In this document: piece by piece, positions 10,931 through 21,400 of the stretch | How the letters are laid out: each line of letters opens with the position of its first letter | Position numbering within the stretch: the stretch's first letter is position 1 | DNA from: Hyposmocoma kahamanoa | Taxonomy: Eukaryota > Arthropoda > Insecta > Lepidoptera > Cosmopterigidae | Assembly: GCF_003589595.1 (NCBI RefSeq) | Contig: NW_020653854.1 | Coordinates: 23,509,331-23,573,330, forward strand | DNA length: 64,000 nucleotides | Direction of reading: 5' to 3' | The notes under the pieces: generated by a model | Told to the model about the DNA's origin: nothing | The model's database searches: none | Seen by the model: only the letters and a program-made list of their open reading frames with translations | Program-made: the position numbers and the translations under genes

Positions 10931-11545
10931 AGATTGCTGGTGAAATTACAGGCACATGGGACATGTCAATTTATGTCTCAGGGTGACGGACGCAGTGGCA
11001 GTGCGATTTAAAGGTCTGAGGACGCTGCAATTGTTTATTTATTTATTTATTTTTGGCATAGCTACAGAATACAAACTGTGAAGACGCTTAAAGTTAACAT
11101 GCATTATAATAGGAGTAAATTTGTATTCCTATGACAGCCACGCACGGCATTTGCAAAATAAATAAATACTTACCAATTAACAGGTTATTATACATAATAA
11201 AAAAAACTAAAATTTGCACTTAAAAACAATAGCAAAAAATCATGTTACACGTATATAAAAACAATGAGATTCTTAAATATCCAACATATTCAGCTTCTCC
11301 TTACAAATATTTAAATAAGTATAGCGACTATTGGAGAATAAGTCCAAATCTTTAGAAAAGTTGTTATTAGCTCTAAACATGCGAAAAATAGGATCATTAT
11401 ATGAGACATTGTTAGTGGTACATGGCAAAGAAAAAGTTATTTGGGTACGTTTACTGCCAATCTTAAACAAGGCGTTATTAAATTGTTATGGATATGAGTG
11501 TAGCTTACCAACAGGCCCACGACTTGTTCGTCCCGTCACTTGATA
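10931..11545 (+). repeat. SINE family A, copy 4, split by a LINE fragment
   Basis: The left part ends CTGAGGACGCTGCAATTG and the right part resumes AATTGTTATGGATATGAG, together rebuilding the family order. The 5' third is missing. The 3' end is CGTCACTTGATATTTAAAAAG. Confidence 0.8.
11036..11480 (-). mobile_element. LINE 3' fragment nested in a SINE (445 bp)
   Basis: Flanked by AATTGTT (11029-11035 and 11481-11487). The ATTT-rich end at 11036 is the 3' end on the minus strand. Minus-strand 11470-11273 reads FRANNNFSKDLDLFSNSRYT, like the C-terminal tail of LINE ORF2 proteins. Strongly 5' truncated. Confidence 0.75.
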
Positions 11546-11849
11546 TTTAAAAAGAAATCTAAAACACATCTAACACAAACGAAAAATAAAACACAAATGT
11601 TGTCAACATCTGTGTTTTTCCATTCGGTGAATTTTTGATAGCGATGCTCTCCCATAAATTCCAAAGGACCGCATTAAAGCCACCCGAATAGAATAGTCGG
11701 GTCTTTTATTTTATTATACTGACAAGCACGATGATGTTGTTGACCCGGCCGTTGAAGAATGACCTGATTTTGACTTTCGCAAAAACGCAAACTGGTGTAT
11801 TTTATTTATGTTTATATCGTGGAATGTATCATACAGCTCATGGAGAGTA

Positions 11850-12090
11850 GGGCTCAACTCACACTGGCGAAGTGTCGAAGCGTCATGCTTTTCACCTATA
11901 ACATATTCATCTCTACTTTCCCTTTATTAAGGTACAAATTTGTGTTATGCAAAATGGAATCGCGCCTTCGCGCAGTCGCCTTGCGTTACTTGCGCGCAGT
12001 GACGTGTCTGACGCCAATCACACTCTGATCCGGGTGCGCTAACGCGAGCGACGTCGCGCGACGACACACGTCGCCAGTGTGAGTAAAGCC
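11850..12090. mobile_element. TA-flanked MITE family M3 (241 bp)
   Basis: Inverted ends GGGCTCAACTCACACTGGCG and CGCCAGTGTGAGTAAAGCC match over about 28 bp with mismatches and are bounded by TA (11848-11849 and 12091-12092), suggesting a Tc1/mariner-mobilised element. CpG-rich interior. One end of a second copy lies at 17367. Confidence 0.7.
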
Positions 12091-12092
12091 TA

Positions 12093-12411
12093 ACGGCGTT
12101 TAAAAAATAATTAAATATCAGACTATGATAGTACGGAGTCTTTTCGCTATGTCATGAACCAATAACTCAACAAGACTGCTAATCTTCATACTACAGATCT
12201 AAGTCCGAAATGGGTCAAAATTCCGTCTTCTATCTATGTAGATGGCTTCAGAGCCATCTTGATCAGTCAAGATAGAGTCTAAATATAAGAAGTCAGCTTT
12301 TTTCTGAGACTCGTCTGAGCGCTTGTTCTGTCGGCTATACACTCAGCGGTAGGAACTTATCGCGTAACCTACGCCCGTACAAGGATCCCGACAGGCGTGA
12401 ATACATACAAG
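12093..12411. other. No recognised feature
   Basis: Unrecognised sequence between two MITEs. The right end becomes CpG-rich and continues on the far side of the 12421-12959 insertion. Confidence 0.4.
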
Positions 12412-12420
12412 CCGCAGACT

Positions 12421-12959
12421 CAGGATTGTCAGATAAAGAAATTTTTTTCTCGTACCTACGTTGTCAAATATCTCGTACGTTGATAGAAAAAATCTCGTAT
12501 AAGTTAATTAAATCCTATAATTTCAAGGAATAACAGATAATAATTATCGTTTTTTAAAACATAACTTTTCAGTAAACCGTATTATGCGGCTCCTTTAGTA
12601 ATTCATCCCGAAAGGTATGCGTACAATGTTGAGACATTGCATCACCTGTTTTTTTTTTGTAGTCCATTCATTTTGGATATTTTTTTGATAGAATAGATAA
12701 ATTAACTGTTAAATTATATTAAGACACTGCCTTCTGAGTATATACGTAAATCTAAAAACCGGCTTAAACATTCATTGGTGTTGTAATAAGGACGCCTCTT
12801 TTTTATTTTTTGGTTTGAATACAATGTTACAGTTACAATCAATGTTGTGAAAATCTCGTACAAATGCGTACGCGATTCGTAGTGGGCTCGTATCTCATAC
12901 AGTAAAAGTACGAGATTTCTCGTAAACGTACGAGAAATCGCGTACGTCTGGCAACCCTG
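12421..12959. mobile_element. Nonautonomous DNA transposon with CAGG...CCTG ends (539 bp)
   Basis: Ends CAGGATTGTCAGA and TCTGGCAACCCTG match inverted at 11 of 13 positions. A 9-bp duplication CCGCAGACT flanks it (12412-12420 and 12960-12968). Repeated CTCGTAC/GTACGAG motifs fill both subterminal regions. No coding sequence. A 9-bp duplication would suit a Mutator-like element and 8 would suit hAT; superfamily left open. A partial second copy is at 33831. Confidence 0.75.
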
Positions 12960-13347
12960 CCGCAGACTAAGCGCGTTTCAGGAACGCGCGTTTACGGCGC
13001 CGTAGAGGCACACCCCGGACACTCCATACAACGCGTCAACGGTCGAAGTTAGTCACCTACTACTACTACATATAGCGAGGCGCTATCTGCACATCTTCAC
13101 ATGTGCGTGAAGTGGCAGGATTACCCATCACTAACTCGTACCATTACGTTACGTAGGTAGAGCGGCAACAGCGAAAATTCTAACGAGAAACTGTTATCTA
13201 TATTTGATTAATAGAATCCTAATAATTACACATGTTCATAAGATTTATTTAAAAAATATATGAAAAGCATTTGAAATGTTACATTCTGGATAGGTACTTT
13301 TAAATAAGGTAACCAAGGTATTTGAAATTGCGTGTCTAAGTTTATCA
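12960..13347. other. No gene recognised
   Basis: CpG-rich at 12960-13050 (CGCGTTTCAGGAACGCGCG), then AT-rich. Possibly an older TE interior. Confidence 0.35.
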
Positions 13348-13355
13348 TTACCTAG

Positions 13356-13583
13356 CATTGACTTACAAATAAATGGACGACGGGTCTAATACAAAAACCA
13401 CGAAAAAAATGTCCCAAGTCAACCTATTCGAAATTTAAATTGTAATGTCTTCGCAGTATCGCGCTGTCAGTAGAACAAATGAAGACTAAAGCGGAGTGTC
13501 GCGCTCTGTATACGATTTTAGCGCCTTACAAGTGCGGACACTTTTTAGCGCGGACCCGACGTCCATATAATTGTAAGTCAATG
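13356..13583. mobile_element. hAT-like MITE family M1, copy 3 (228 bp)
   Basis: Exact 8-bp duplication TTACCTAG (13348-13355 and 13584-13591), with TIRs CATTGACTTACAA and TTGTAAGTCAATG intact. Internally about 50 bp shorter than copies 1 and 2. Confidence 0.9.
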
Positions 13584-14201
13584 TTACCTAGTCAATAATT
13601 ACATATATTCACTACGTAACATTCGGCAATACAAATTGAAAATTCGAGAAGCCTTGTCTACTAGCTCACGAAGTTATGGTGTCTCATTATATTGATATAA
13701 TAAATATATATTATGTATTACTCTGCACTAAATAAATGAAGAAAACAAGTTTTTGAGAGCTTTTTTTACTTGTTTTTTTTTTCATCTTTCAGAAAATGAA
13801 AGAAACTCCTCTTTTTGTCCCGTTTAATTGATGATAAACAGCCGTACACTGCACAATTCCCAACCATTATAAATAGTATCGTAAAATGATGTTATATATA
13901 ACATACAAGTTTCGTATTGAATAAATGAAAACTATATTCAAATATCAAAGCCGTCTTAGCGCGAAAACGGCTCGCCGACAGCCTTATTGCCGTTCAGTCA
14001 ATGTGACCGTCAATGTGCGAGGTGTGGTTGCAGTACCTAAAGCTAAGGAAGGGCGGAGAGTGTCCGTTCTAGTTACTTTTTTGTTCTCTAGTAGAGGCTC
14101 AAAAGGTGGATACATGTGTGCGTGATCATTATTATTGTTGCTTTTGTTTCGATTCAAACGTGCGCAAGAAACGCGTTTGACACTCGTCTGTATCGCATTG
14201 C

Positions 14202-14233
14202 CCTCAGTTATGCAACGTGTTGCATAACTGAGG
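14202..14233. repeat. Perfect 15-bp hairpin with 2-base loop
   Basis: CCTCAGTTATGCAAC (14202-14216), loop GT, GTTGCATAACTGAGG (14219-14233). It lies in a CpG-richer stretch (13960-14280) with no recognised gene. Confidence 0.7.
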
Positions 14234-14890
14234 AAAAGGGTGGGGGAGGGGCACACACGCACGCCGCGCATTGGTCGGTATTAAATAATTATAAAAATAC
14301 ATTAACTTTGTTCAGCCGCCCGCAATCGTCGTAGCACCAGGGCTCCGTCATTCGCGAAGTACCTACCGCCAAGTGTAACGCTAACACTACACGCGCTCAG
14401 ACAAATCTTTCATTTCCATTACAATCCTTGTAAAACCCCAGCATTCGGTTCCGCACGACTGCACACGGCAGGTTACCTTATTTTCACCTCTCTGAGCGCG
14501 TGCTTAAGGCGTTTTTCCTCGTAGGGAGCGCCTGGTTTCATTGGTCAAACTTAGTAGGCTAATATAGCGTAGACATTTCCGATTGCCATCTAATTACAAT
14601 ACAATATAATCATGTTTTAAACATTCTACAATTATGCTCATTGTCCCAAATCATTCGATTTACATAAATCCTATTATATAAATGTACAATCACACACTGA
14701 ATAAATTCTCTTTGAGCAGAACACAAGGGCATAAAGGCGGTTCTAATGAAATCAGCTTTGATAGGATTCCTAGTGGCAATGCCATTACGGGACTACTCCA
14801 AGGATTACGACCACTTCGAATAGATATTAAACTGGACAGTCGATTTATTTAGTTCTTTTTTCTTTTACACTTGGTATATTACTATTAAAG
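14234..14890. other. No gene recognised
   Basis: Moderately GC-rich to 14530, then AT-rich. I see no motif. Confidence 0.35.
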
Positions 14891-15164
14891 AGTAGTAACA
14901 GTAGAGCTCTTGTAAAAGAGTTCGTCCAGGGTAGTACTGCCACCTTACAAATTTCTGCCGCCAAGCAGTAATAACAGCATCACTGTATTCCGGTTTTGAA
15001 GGGTAAGGGTGCTGGTGAAATTACAGGCACATGTGACTTGTCAACTTATGTCTCAAAGTGACGGGCACAGTGGCAGTGCAGCTCAGATCCTTGCAATTTT
15101 TGATAGGTGTGTAGTTTACCATCAGGCGCACGAATTATTCGTTCCGTCACTTGATGTTATAAAA
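14891..15164 (+). repeat. SINE family A, copy 5
   Basis: Nearly full-length sense copy, from AGTAGTAACAGTAGAGCTC to CGTCACTTGATGTTATAAAA, with an internal deletion around 15090-15100 (the GCTCTGAGTGGCACTGC block is lost). Confidence 0.8.
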
Positions 15165-15222
15165 TATATATATTAGTCGCATGTATTTTAAGTTTCTTTG
15201 TGTTAAAGTACGTATTGAAAAT

Positions 15223-15498
15223 CAGTTTCCCAAAGTGGTCCCTACTGCCCCCAGCGGGCGCTGAAGAGTCCTATGGCGCAGTAGGGGTCTCGGTAGCAAT
15301 TGAGGGCCTTGATAACTTGACTTATCTATATAAAGTACACCACATACATAATATATATTTTTTTTCCGTATGATTTTTTGTGTGTTAAGTTACTATAAAA
15401 AATACAGTATTTTCAATTATTTTTTTGTGGTGGTGGGCATTGAATTTTTTTTATATCGCCTAAGTGGGCAGCGACCCAAAAAAGTTTAAAAACCTATG
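15223..15498. mobile_element. hAT-like MITE, 276 bp
   Basis: Left end CAGTTTCCCAAAGTGGTC and right end (read inward) CATAGGTTTTTAAAC resemble hAT termini. The flanks TTGAAAAT (15215-15222) and TTGTAAAT (15499-15506) match at 7 of 8 bases. The left interior has a CTGCCCCCAGCGGGCGC stem. Confidence 0.6.
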
Positions 15499-15536
15499 TT
15501 GTAAATGATAAATGTGTACAATGTTCATATACAAAA

Positions 15537-15790
15537 CGAGCAATTCCTAGAGTTTCTTACTCATTCTTCTCACAGAGGAATCTGCGTTACGAATGAGCCA
15601 TCATCATCATTAACTCATTTACACGTCCCACTGCAGAGCACGGGTCTCCTCTCATCGAGGGTTTTAGGCCCCAGTCCGCTACACTGGCCCAACGGGACTT
15701 CATATGTTTTCCGAAGGTTGTAAACATTCTTCGTGTGCAATTCGACTTTAACAAAGCGTCGACGCGCGATTCAATATTTATATAACACAC
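15537..15790. repeat. Two adjoining lepidopteran-type repeat fragments
   Basis: 15537-15598 is the CTAGAGTTTCTTACTCATTC LINE-tail sequence also seen at 23736 and 57710. 15625-15725 (CCACTGCAGAGCACGGGTCTC to GTTTTCCGAAGGTTGTAAAC) resembles a dispersed repeat common in moth and butterfly genomes. Confidence 0.5.
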
Positions 15791-15984
15791 ATTTGTACCT
15801 TAATAATGGGAAAATAGAGATGAATATGCTATAGGCAAAAAAGATGACGCGTCGCAACTCTTCGACTCTGCGCCATTGTGTATTGAGCATATGAGATACA
15901 GGGAAGCTCTCTCTAGAACCATAAACCATCACGTTGAAACCATCACGACGTTTTCCGAAAAGCTCACGGTAAAGTTCAAATTAA

Positions 15985-16085
15985 ATTTGACTTATACATT
16001 CCGAAAAAGTAAGTGCTTAGCCCGGACTTGAACTCACAACCTCTGCTTGAGGGGCGGTAGGTCAAACCATTACTTGAAAGGGCTC
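15985..16085 (-). repeat. tRNA-like SINE fragment
   Basis: The minus strand has a B-box-like GAGTTCAAGTCCGGG preceded by CTCAAGCAGAGGTTGT. A convincing A box is not visible, so this is a degraded pol III repeat rather than a tRNA gene. Confidence 0.4.
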
Positions 16086-16246
16086 ATGTAACATTTAAAA
16101 TTAGTTATTTGATAAACAAGGCTGCAAAGATGTTGTTTGCCGCGAGTTCTTGTATTGAAACCAGAGCAAGCGAAGGGTTCCTGAGCGCAGCGAGGGTTTC
16201 AAAGCACTAGACGCATAACAACTTTGCTGCGAAACACACAACTTTT

Positions 16247-16714
16247 CACCTCACTAAAGCGATGGAAATGGTAGAAGAAAGAAAAACAGTTGAACTATAA
16301 AACCTTTTATATTGAAAAGAAAAAGTTTATCTTCAGATGCGTTCTGAACTTACACCTCATCAGTTTTTATTCTCGCTTGTACTTTTATTTTGTGTGATTA
16401 AGTGATTATTGAAATTATTTTAGTTCTTCGACGAATTAAAATAATTTAATAAACACAAATATGTCTATTTAATGTCAACAATAATAAGAATAAAATATCA
16501 ACGAATTTATTTTATATAAATAAGTAACGTAATACAAATCGCTTAATTGAACATGCCATTATCTGTTTTTTTCATCGAAGGAAAAAGTTAGGTTAGGTTA
16601 GTCCATCGTCAAGTTCGAATTTCAAAAACCATTTCCACGCTAGCGTGCAAAAAACACTTTTGCGCGCAGATTTCTAATGAGAAAGAAAGCCTTTTCGTGC
16701 TAGTGAGGTGAAAA
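16247..16714. mobile_element. Inverted-repeat element, about 470 bp
   Basis: TTTTCACCTCACTAAAGCG near 16249 is answered by CGTGCTAGTGAGGTGAAAA ending near 16711. A further inverted pair lies inside (ATGGAAATGG and CCATTTCCAC). No target duplication found. It contains a short GTTAGGTTAGGTTAG run (16587-16601), too short to call telomeric. Confidence 0.45.
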
Positions 16715-16718
16715 AAAT

Positions 16719-17366
16719 ATTACGTATACTGCCGTAATCAATAAAACAGACCCCTCTGTCACTATTTTTATTTTTTCCTGGATGGAAGGTATGAAGTCAC
16801 TGCAAGAAAAGTGGATATTTTCCGATTCCAATAGTAAAAATTATTTTCTCAGGTTTGAGTTTATGTCACATGAGCCCTTTTAAGTAACGACGGGAGATTA
16901 GGCAACTACGACTTTTTTATAAATTTTACGAATGAATATTTGATTTTAATCAATATATCGATTTCAGATAAATAAAAAAAATATTTCAAGTGTAATTTGC
17001 TTACATATTTACCTAACAACATAATTTATATAATTATATCAACACAATTTACCTTAAAATTTATCGTTTAAAGAATTTACCGTTCCTGCATTAACGGCAC
17101 CGTATATTTAAGAAAATGTAATTCATGTCAAGAAGAATAGCATATTTTTACGAAAAATATTCATAGATATAATATTAATACGAGGAATAAAAATAAACAG
17201 GCTGTTCTTGACAGACGTCTTCACAAAGTCACAAATTCATTCAAGCGTATACACGCTTCTGTGAAAAGATTCCGGTATTTGCCATTCACGAGGCTCAAAA
17301 CTTTATATACCTATACTATACAGTGTGTTTTTTAACTGGGACTGTATGGGATTACTCAAAACTATA
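16719..17366. other. No gene; repeat scrap at about 17150-17260
   Basis: The segment TAATACGAGGAATAAAAATA followed by TTCTTGACAGACGTCT recurs at 21840-21900, and partly at 56120. The rest is AT-rich and unrecognised. Confidence 0.4.
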
Positions 17367-17406
17367 AGGCTGAACTCACACTGGCGCAGAGTCAACGCGT
17401 CTGATT
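17367..17406. repeat. One end of MITE family M3
   Basis: AGGCTGAACTCACACTGGCG, preceded by TA, matches the left end of 11850-12090. The other end is not found before the assembly gap. Confidence 0.5.
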
Positions 17407-17623
17407 TAAATAAATCTGGATTTTGTTCAATTTTATTAAATTATTTTAATGCGAGACTAATGCATTCCTATATTTTAGACCTTTAAAGTCTTAAAAATGC
17501 ATATAAAAGGATTTCATTTTTCTTATAATCTATATTCGCCGACTAACTCCGTAAATCCTAATCGAACGTTTTAACTCGAATGTTCTGAATAGCTCGGAAA
17601 GCGCCCTTCGATTCGAGAATGAT

Positions 17624-18023
17624 NNNNNNNNNNNNNNNNNNNNNNNNNNNNNNNNNNNNNNNNNNNNNNNNNNNNNNNNNNNNNNNNNNNNNNNNNNNNN
17701 NNNNNNNNNNNNNNNNNNNNNNNNNNNNNNNNNNNNNNNNNNNNNNNNNNNNNNNNNNNNNNNNNNNNNNNNNNNNNNNNNNNNNNNNNNNNNNNNNNNN
17801 NNNNNNNNNNNNNNNNNNNNNNNNNNNNNNNNNNNNNNNNNNNNNNNNNNNNNNNNNNNNNNNNNNNNNNNNNNNNNNNNNNNNNNNNNNNNNNNNNNNN
17901 NNNNNNNNNNNNNNNNNNNNNNNNNNNNNNNNNNNNNNNNNNNNNNNNNNNNNNNNNNNNNNNNNNNNNNNNNNNNNNNNNNNNNNNNNNNNNNNNNNNN
18001 NNNNNNNNNNNNNNNNNNNNNNN
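17624..18023. other. Assembly gap (400 N)
   Basis: Exactly 400 unknown bases, probably a placeholder length. Any reading frame drawn across it is meaningless. Confidence 0.99.
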
Positions 18024-18139
18024 CAATGGCCTGATCTCAAACCAGAGAATTCCCTGTACCATGAGTGCCAGAGCAGCATTAGCATAGACACACTGGAGCA
18101 CTTCCCAGAACAGCCAGACCAGATCCAATTTAGAGAATA

Positions 18140-18215
18140 TCATTTCCCAAATTGGTCCTACCGGGAATTAAACCCGGAACCTCATCCAGCGCCCACAACG
18201 AAACCATTATGCTAC
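18140..18215 (-). repeat. tRNA-derived SINE fragment
   Basis: The minus strand carries GTTCCGGGTTTAATTCCCGG, a T-arm-like hairpin with a B box one base off consensus, preceded by an ACTCAGTAGCATAATGG-type A-box region. Immediately left of it, 18024-18130 is unrecognised. Confidence 0.45.
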
Positions 18216-18536
18216 TGAGTTCGTCTGTTGAACTACTTATAAGGATATATAAAACTAAACGAAGGAAAGATATAGTCTTTAGACGCGGCCCCATTAAAAC
18301 CTCCTTTGGAAGGCGTTTCGCTCACTTCATGGGCCCATATCTGTATAACATAGTAAACAAAATACTAAAAATATATCCACTAACGAAATACCAGAACAAG
18401 AAACAGATTAAAGAGACAGAGAGTAAATTGGCTTGAACATTTTAATTAAGATGAAAGTAAAAGTCTTCTAATTATATATACCTTTTTCCCAATAGTTTAT
18501 GTGTTGGTGATCGTTCCATACTTGATACTTGTGACA

Positions 18537-18585
18537 ACGCACGCACGCACGCACGTACGCACGCACGCACGCACGCACGCACTCA

Positions 18586-18641
<56 letters not shown>

Positions 18642-18644
18642 CGT
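18537..18644. repeat. (ACGC)n microsatellite
   Basis: About 27 tetranucleotide units with two single-base interruptions (ACGT, ACTC). The apparent Arg-Thr-His-Ala open frame through it is a repeat artefact. Confidence 0.97.
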
Positions 18645-18689
18645 GCGTGTATTTTGCTCATTTGCTTTTCACTTGTAATTCAGTCATAG

Positions 18690-18860
18690 CTATTAAGTCT
18701 ACCCGGGGGTGGAGACCTGCTTACCTGAGATACAGGTTCTCCTACTTCAGTGACCAGCCTCCACAACCAGATTATATTTTGATGTTATGTAAAGCGTCTA
18801 TTTTATTTACAAGCGCTGTTTGTGGAGACAATAAATGATTTATTTATATATATTTGGTTG
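18690..18860 (+). other. Transcript-end-like segment, origin unknown
   Basis: CCCGGGGGTGGAGACCTGC to a polyadenylation signal (AATAAA, 18829-18834) followed by TTTATTTATATATA. It looks like the tail of an mRNA or retroelement, but no coding sequence can be tied to it. Confidence 0.3.
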
Positions 18861-19274
18861 GAATCTTTTAGAATTTGAGAGAAACTAGAGAGAGAAAAGA
18901 ACTAATGGAAGGCAAGTGTGAACGAGAAACGAAAATTGTGAAGATAATTGAAAAACGAAAAGGAAGTACGGTGGGACGATCACGTATGGTAGTCATTTCC
19001 GCTAGTCAAAAAGAGGACCAGAGTTTGTGTTTTTTTTTTCTATAGGATGTGTAACTGTGGGCTACTGATGTCCGATAAATCTCGGAGAAACAAGCGTGGT
19101 TGAGGATTGGGGGAACTTGTCGGCTAATGTGCCTTTGTGATTTGGGCTTTGTGATTGGTGATTTTACGACATGAAAAACACAAATTCAAATTAGTTAAAA
19201 CTAAAATTATATTTGTTATTATTATTAATACCTTACCTTCCTTCCTTCCATCCGGCCGGATCCGAAATAAAAAA

Positions 19275-19618
19275 AATAATATCAATTCAATAAAATATTT
19301 AATCACAATTAATAGCAACATCTCTAACCAGGGCTGGTAGCTGTGAAGGTATCTAACTAGGTGACTAAATACTTTCGTAGATTTCTCATAGAAGACGCTA
19401 CAGTTAAAAAGTCGTTGAAAACAAAATACAAAAGAGCCTACAACAAGCACAATGAAAAATTCGTGAGGTCGGCTGGTTCATTCTGGCATAGCGTCTGGCA
19501 CGATTTGCTAGGAACGGCCGGATCGAAATACTTTTTTCTAAGTGTTCTTTGTATTAATAATTATAACAAACTAATGAAGTAATTACACAAAAAAAAAATT
19601 AATTGAATATCAATTCAA
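19275..19618 (+). repeat. tRNA-derived SINE family C, diverged copy
   Basis: Collinear with the 47-kb copies: ATATCAATTCAATAAAAT, GGTAGCTGTGAAGGTA, GATTTCTCATAGAAGACGC, AAAAAGTCGTTGAAAAC, and the tail TTTGTATTAATAATTATAAC. The tRNA head has lost the A box and half of the B box. A second, shorter fragment lies at 19600-19850. Confidence 0.65.
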
Positions 19619-20207
19619 TCAAATAATTAAAATGATATTTACCGATGTTTTCATATCATAATAACTTGGAAACTAAAAGTTTTATAACAAAGATGAATTT
19701 TGCAAAAATAATTAAATGTCATGGTGGTCAAACAATGCGACATTCAATAACTTAAAAGTTACAAGTACTAAAGCGACATCACTAGTCAGCTGCTGGTAGC
19801 TGTAAAGGTACCTGGCTGAGTGAAGATATAGATTTGTAACGTAAAAAACATTATTCGCCACGAATTTGACGACTGGAATCGTTTTTATGTGGATGACCCA
19901 CCTATTATTGTACGAAGCTGTCAAGACATATTGAAAAATGATTTTTTTTATATGTACTTATCGGTTTTTGCTGGATGTACTAGATTTCATATGATAAGAA
20001 AAACTTTGGAATCACGAGACTCTTTTATTTGGAACATAAATTGGAAAATAATACGGAAAATACTAAGATCCTTGTGACTGTATCGATAAAGTACAATTTG
20101 GAGTTCATATTTAATTCCATATATGAAAAACTAATGATATTGTCTTCATCTTAGACTAGGGTTCGAATTCATAGCATATTATGACAAGTTATGTAACTCC
20201 ATACAAA

Positions 20208-20400
20208 AGTCAGTCCAGGGAAGTACTGCGCTACTATTTCTGCCACCAAGCAGTATGTGATCTGCGTTCCGGTTGTAAAGGGTAAGGGTGTTGGTGAAAT
20301 TACAGGGACGTGGGACTTGTCAACTTATGTCACAGGGTGATGGGCGCAGTGGCAGTGCTGCTACTGTTATGAACAGGCGTGTCACTACCAAGTGAGCGAC
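20208..20400 (+). repeat. SINE family A, copy 6
   Basis: Sense copy from GTCAGTCCAGGGAAGTACTG to ATGAACAGGCGTGTCACTAC, with the CTCAGATCTTTGCGATTTAA block deleted. Confidence 0.75.
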
Positions 20401-20984
20401 CTGTAATAAATTCATTAAAAAATTTTATAAAGTACAAAGACGGGTTTAAAGAAATGGTTGTACAAAAAAACGTAATTATTTACTGTGCAATTTTCCACCG
20501 TATAAACGCTTCAATTATATGTATTTTTAGTATTTGAAACAATTCAGTTCGAGTTTTTGCGACAAACTGTTTAAATCTTTGTGCAGTTAATTTATCAAAG
20601 TCACGCTAAGCCGTGATGTAGCGGAATACCGTTAACGTACATTGTATATCAGAAAAGAGATTGGAGTCCACAGGGACATTTTGTAAGCCATTTTTCGCTT
20701 CATAAAATCTATTATTTATGAAGCGAAAAATGTAGTATATTTACTAAAACATATTAAATATACTATTATTTAGTTACTATAACACGTTCCTTGTGCATAC
20801 AGCATAATATATGACGCATTTCGAGATACAAACGATACGTGAGTGCTTCACATGATATGAGACATAGCCCTTTATTTTTTTAAGCGTAAACAAAATTTGC
20901 ACGTGTAAGCTAGATCATCGTTATTTACTTGCACGTATGGACCACATTTTTAACCTATAATAACATACCACCAATCGAGTTAGG
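20401..20984. other. No gene; contains only the 20.7-kb hairpin
   Basis: AT-rich. No motif recognised apart from the hairpin listed separately. Confidence 0.4.
20689..20732. repeat. Perfect 18-bp hairpin
   Basis: CATTTTTCGCTTCATAAA (20689-20706), 8-base loop, then its exact complement (20715-20732). No repeat family or gene attached. Confidence 0.75.
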
Positions 20985-21400
20985 AGGTGTCCCATTGAAG
21001 ATAGTTTCAAAGTTTAAATATCTCTTATCGATAAGAAGCAACACGTTGATCCGCAGGTTGTAATGCAAGACAAGTGTTAAAACAACCTTGTTTAGAGCTT
21101 GTTGTCAAACTTTTAACACCTGCGCCCTGTGGATCAGCTGTTCTAAGAAAGCTTGTAAAACGCTGCGTGTCCTTTATAACAATGCGTTCACGATGTACTT
21201 ACTGTTGTGCGTCGGGGATGTTCGCGGAGGTGTGCACGGATGACTTTCATGCCGTCATGCGCAAACGAGTCGCATCTCTGATGATGCGTGTGCGCGGGAG
21301 CGCCAATGGCCTTCTGACCGCGGTGGCTGATACAAATGACAGCTCGATATTCAGCCACTGGATACAATTACAAGGGTCACAGGGTATGTATGAGAAGTGA
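20985..21400 (+). pseudogene. LINE reverse transcriptase C-terminal remnant, frameshifted
   Basis: Plus-strand reading gives VSKFKYL, then after a stop CKTSVKTTLFRACCQTFNTC and LRVLYNNAF. It shifts frame near 21180 to CCASGMFAEVCTDDFHAVM, RKRVASLMMRVRGSANG and HWIQLQG. This order (KYLG, LF-ACCQ-F-TC-LW, LYNN-F, SASGMFAE, ASLM-RVR) is the conserved post-polymerase region of a LINE type common in moths. Catalytic motifs are absent. Confidence 0.75.

Noticed and set aside
13984..14271. 95-codon minus-strand frame
   Set aside because: No motif, overlapping frames on the other strand, spans the 14.2-kb hairpin. CpG-rich sequence lacks stops by chance.
16587..16601. Telomeric (TTAGG)n
   Set aside because: Fewer than three units inside an inverted-repeat element; too short.
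17558..18218. Long open frames across 17558-18218 on both strands
   Set aside because: They run through 400 N bases. The flanking codons are too few to mean anything.
18501..18689. Arg-Thr-His-Ala repeat protein
   Set aside because: A frame of the (ACGC)n microsatellite; no start context or non-repeat coding part.
18690..18860. 3' UTR of a host gene
   Set aside because: A polyadenylation signal alone is weak, and no upstream coding sequence exists before the gap. Left as unknown.
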